Positions 6,481-8,611 of a stretch of 8,611 bases of DNA are shown here, one piece after another (position 1 is the stretch's first letter; each line of letters starts with the position of its first letter). The notes under the pieces were generated by a model, which ran no database searches, had not been told where the DNA came from, and was given only the letters and a program-made list of their open reading frames with translations. The stretch is from contig JAGCTK010000231.1 of the NCBI GenBank assembly GCA_017963715.1, forward strand, positions 1-8,611. The letters are read 5' to 3'. The DNA comes from Alphaproteobacteria bacterium. GTDB taxonomy: Bacteria > Pseudomonadota > Alphaproteobacteria > RF32 > CAG-239. The position numbers and the translations under genes are program-made.

Positions 6481-7836
6481 ATGGTCTTAAAAGTTGCAAT
6501 TATCGGGCGGGCAAATGTCGGAAAATCAACATTATTCAATCGTCTCGCAGGGCGAAAAATAGCGCTTGTGCATGACGAGCCGGGCGTGACGCGCGACAGG
6601 CGCGAGGCCGATGCCGATTTTAGAGGTTTGCCGCTTCGTTTGATTGATACGGCGGGGTTTGAACAAGGCACGCAAGACAGTTTAGCCACGCGTATGTTTA
6701 CCCAAACAAAAGCCGCCATTGACGAGGCGGATGTTTGCCTTTTTGTAATTGATGCGCGCGCCGGTTTACACCCGTATGACGAGGTTTTTGCCACCCTGAT
6801 GCGCCAAAGTGCCAAACCCGTGATTTTGATTGCCAACAAATGTGAGGGCAAAACTCAGGAAGACAGCATTTTTGAGGCATATAAACTCGGCCTTGGCGAG
6901 CCGATTCCTTTTTCGGCCGAACACGGCTTGGGTTTGGAAGATTTATACACACTGCTCAAGGCCTATTTGCCGGATGAAAAACCGGACTTTGAAGAATCAT
7001 CCGCGCAAGAAACTGCTCAAAATCGTCCGATTAATTTGGCCATCATCGGGCGGCCGAATGTTGGAAAATCAACCCTTGTTAATGCCTTAATCGGCCAAAA
7101 CAGAATGTTGACCGGGCCGGAGGCAGGCATCACGCGCGATGCCATCAAACTCTCTTGGCATTATAAAGACCAACAAATCAATTTGGTTGACACGGCCGGC
7201 TTGCGTCGTCACAGCAAAATTACCGACGGCGTTGAAAAAATGTCTGCGGCTGCCACAAAGCATGCCATCGGCATGGCCGAAGTTGTGGTTTTGGTCTTGG
7301 ATGCAGATGCCGTATTAGACAAGCAGGATTTAACCATTGCACGTCAGGTGGTTGACGAAGGGCGCGCGCTTGTTATTGCCGTCAACAAATGGGATATTGC
7401 CAAGCGCATGCAGACCATCCAAACGCTCAATGACAAACTGCAGACCTCATTAACTCAAATTGCAGGTGTCGAAACGGTGACGATTTCGGCTCTTAAAAAA
7501 GAGGGGCTTGACAGTTTGATGCATGCGGTTTTGCGCACATACAAACGCTGGAACACGCGTATTCCGACGGCACCGCTTAATCAGTGGTTTGCCGATGTTT
7601 TGGCACAAAATCCGTTGCCGCTCGGCAAAAACAAACGCCGTATCAAACTTAAATATATCACGCAGGCCAAAACGCGTCCGCCGGCATTTTTTATTTTTTC
7701 GAGCAATCCCGAAGGTTTGCCCGAATCATATTTGAGATATTTAACAAATAGCCTGCGCGACACGTTTGACCTCAAAGGTGTGCCGGTGCGCATCACACTG
7801 CGCAAATCGGACAACCCATATAAAGATCGCGCTTAA
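6481..7836 (+). CDS. der: Ribosome-assembly GTPase Der (EngA)
   Basis: Der is an essential tandem GTPase that acts in 50S ribosomal subunit maturation in the cytoplasm. This copy is full length (451 residues). GTPase domain 1 (about 4-165) has the P-loop GRANVGKST (9-17), TRD (37-39), DTAG (56-59), NKCE (119-122) and SAE (145-147). An acidic linker (166-184) leads to domain 2 (185-355) with GRPNVGKST (190-198), DTAG (237-240), NKWD (302-305) and SAL (336-338). A basic KH-like RNA-binding domain (about 356-440) ends the protein. Two small departures from the consensus are Ala for Pro in the first P-loop and Glu in place of Asp in the first NKxD; the latter occurs in other Der proteins. GAGG at 6471-6474 overlaps the bamB stop and sits 6 bases before the ATG, so translation is probably coupled. 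The order YfgM-like, BamB, Der matches the proteobacterial operon. Confidence 0.98.
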   Translation: MVLKVAIIGRANVGKSTLFNRLAGRKIALVHDEPGVTRDRREADADFRGLPLRLIDTAGFEQGTQDSLATRMFTQTKAAIDEADVCLFVIDARAGLHPYDEVFATLMRQSAKPVILIANKCEGKTQEDSIFEAYKLGLGEPIPFSAEHGLGLEDLYTLLKAYLPDEKPDFEESSAQETAQNRPINLAIIGRPNVGKSTLVNALIGQNRMLTGPEAGITRDAIKLSWHYKDQQINLVDTAGLRRHSKITDGVEKMSAAATKHAIGMAEVVVLVLDADAVLDKQDLTIARQVVDEGRALVIAVNKWDIAKRMQTIQTLNDKLQTSLTQIAGVETVTISALKKEGLDSLMHAVLRTYKRWNTRIPTAPLNQWFADVLAQNPLPLGKNKRRIKLKYITQAKTRPPAFFIFSSNPEGLPESYLRYLTNSLRDTFDLKGVPVRITLRKSDNPYKDRA

Positions 7837-7839
7837 AGT

Positions 7840-8611
7840 TTAGTGATATCTGATTGTCACACGATTGACATCTTTGGCATCTTGCAAGGCTTCTTCTAAC
7901 GTATAAATGCGTCTGTTTTGACGATAAACTTTTGTGTGCGTAGCAATAGAAGGGTGGTCGGGCGTACCGGCAGGGGCATATGCGTCTTTAGTATATGAAC
8001 TTTGAACATTGTCGTCACATACAGCGACATCACCTCGGCAAGTTACCTTTAAGTCACGCGGATAAACATTACCTCTGTCCCAAAAGGCCGCGGCTGAAAA
8101 TTGTGTTGTATCAGAAACACTCAGTTCTGAAAGTGATGTTGTTGCCAAAGCATGAGCGCCGACATAAGTCATGCTATCCGGAAGATCTATACTTGTCAAA
8201 CCCGAATATTGAAACGCCACCCAACCCATTGTTTGCAAATGGTCGGGTAAGTCAATAGATGTTAATTTTGGTGTGAGAGCAAAGGCGCCGATACCAAGTG
8301 ACGTTACAGAATCAGGGATACTCACATTTTGTACATTAGTCCTCCTAAACGCACCATCACCGATATTGGTAATACCGTTACCTATATTAATGTTTTGAAG
8401 TTGTGAGGCATATGCCGACCAAGGGGTTGGTTGAAATATGTTTCCTTCACTTACATATGATTCCATTTGTCCTGTGCCTGAAATCGTCAACGTCTTAGTT
8501 GATGCGTCATATGACCATTCGCATGTACTATCTGTACCGGCTTTGGCGCATGAACCCGATGTCGGTGTGGCCTCTTGCGCATATGTGCGACAGGCTAAAA
8601 CTGCCAACACC
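7840..8611 (-). CDS. Secreted BspA-like leucine-rich-repeat (LRR_5) protein, 5' end outside window
   Basis: At least 257 codons are visible; the true start lies beyond the right edge because the first visible residues (LAVLACRTYAQE) are the tail of a signal peptide. Cleavage after TYA by signal peptidase I is likely; a lipobox reading at Cys7 (VLAC) is weaker. The mature N-terminus has a Cys pair (C21, C30) and the WSYD..TKTLTISGTG motif typical of BspA-like proteins. About five repeats of 22-23 residues follow (near 72-180), with patterns such as VSIPDSVTSLGIGAF and TSIDLPDSMTYVG. These are the LRR_5 type found on surface proteins that bind host or matrix molecules. A second Cys pair (C191, C198) closes the repeats. 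The C-terminus (about 228-256) is a basic, non-repeat tail containing RRIYTLEEALQDAK and ending VTIRYH. The gene converges on der. Ligand and exact location are unknown. Confidence 0.85.
   Translation of the reverse strand, partial: VLAVLACRTYAQEATPTSGSCAKAGTDSTCEWSYDASTKTLTISGTGQMESYVSEGNIFQPTPWSAYASQLQNINIGNGITNIGDGAFRRTNVQNVSIPDSVTSLGIGAFALTPKLTSIDLPDHLQTMGWVAFQYSGLTSIDLPDSMTYVGAHALATTSLSELSVSDTTQFSAAAFWDRGNVYPRDLKVTCRGDVAVCDDNVQSSYTKDAYAPAGTPDHPSIATHTKVYRQNRRIYTLEEALQDAKDVNRVTIRYH

Noticed and set aside
6499..7080. Similar nucleotide stretches near 6505-6530 and 7045-7070 as a DNA repeat
   Set aside because: They encode the two P-loops of the tandem GTPase domains of Der, so the similarity is explained by the protein.
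7995..8258. Plus-strand 87-codon frame inside the LRR gene
   Set aside because: It is antisense to clear LRR repeats, and its His/Arg/Lys-rich product is typical of a shadow frame.
159..8611. Possible recoding of TGA, because no gene in the window uses TGA as stop
   Set aside because: Only six stops are visible (five TAA, one TAG), Trp positions checked in BamB are encoded by TGG, and all genes are full length under the standard bacterial code.
1..8611. CRISPR array, tRNA, rRNA, insertion sequence or prophage genes
   Set aside because: No regularly spaced repeats, clover-leaf-like RNA segments, transposase motifs or phage structural genes were seen on either strand.

Overview
The window looks like a chromosomal segment of an AT-rich, Gram-negative alphaproteobacterium, possibly host- or gut-associated. 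The clues are two or three exported lipoproteins or secreted proteins, the bamB-der gene order with a YfgM-like TPR protein in front (the arrangement known from proteobacteria), and a BspA-like leucine-rich-repeat surface protein of the kind common in gut bacteria. The genus assignment is inference. All six genes whose 3' end is visible stop with TAA (five) or TAG (one).

Left part, minus strand (1-2977). A 7-TM/PAS/GGDEF diguanylate cyclase (GTG start at 2977, or ATG at 2968) is followed 5 bases later by a TRAM-less, Fe-S-type RumA/TrmA family RNA uracil-C5 methyltransferase. The two appear to be one transcription unit. A lipoprotein gene follows and runs off the left edge. It has its own near-consensus sigma-70 promoter, whose -35 box lies inside the 3' end of the methyltransferase gene.

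Centre (2978-4362). A 140-base AT-rich divergent promoter region separates the cyclase from a plus-strand membrane protein of unrecognised function. That protein is built as two copies of a [two TM helices + PH-like beta domain] unit. A further 63-base AT-rich gap carries a plausible promoter for the next operon.

Right part (4363-7836, plus strand). The envelope/ribosome operon yfgM-like - bamB - der is present, but the TPR protein and the BamB lipoprotein are joined in one uninterrupted 702-codon frame. The join retains a complete BamB-type lipoprotein signal (M263 to C281) preceded by a Shine-Dalgarno-like AAAAGGG. This is either a real in-frame fusion, two overlapping translation products from one frame, or an indel/sequence error. 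der (EngA), a ribosome-assembly GTPase, follows 9 bases after the bamB stop, with its ribosome binding site overlapping that stop.

Right edge (7840-8611, minus strand). A secreted LRR_5/BspA-like protein, cut by the window edge in its signal peptide, converges on der with only 3 bases between the two stop codons. No tRNA, rRNA, CRISPR array, insertion sequence or phage gene is visible.
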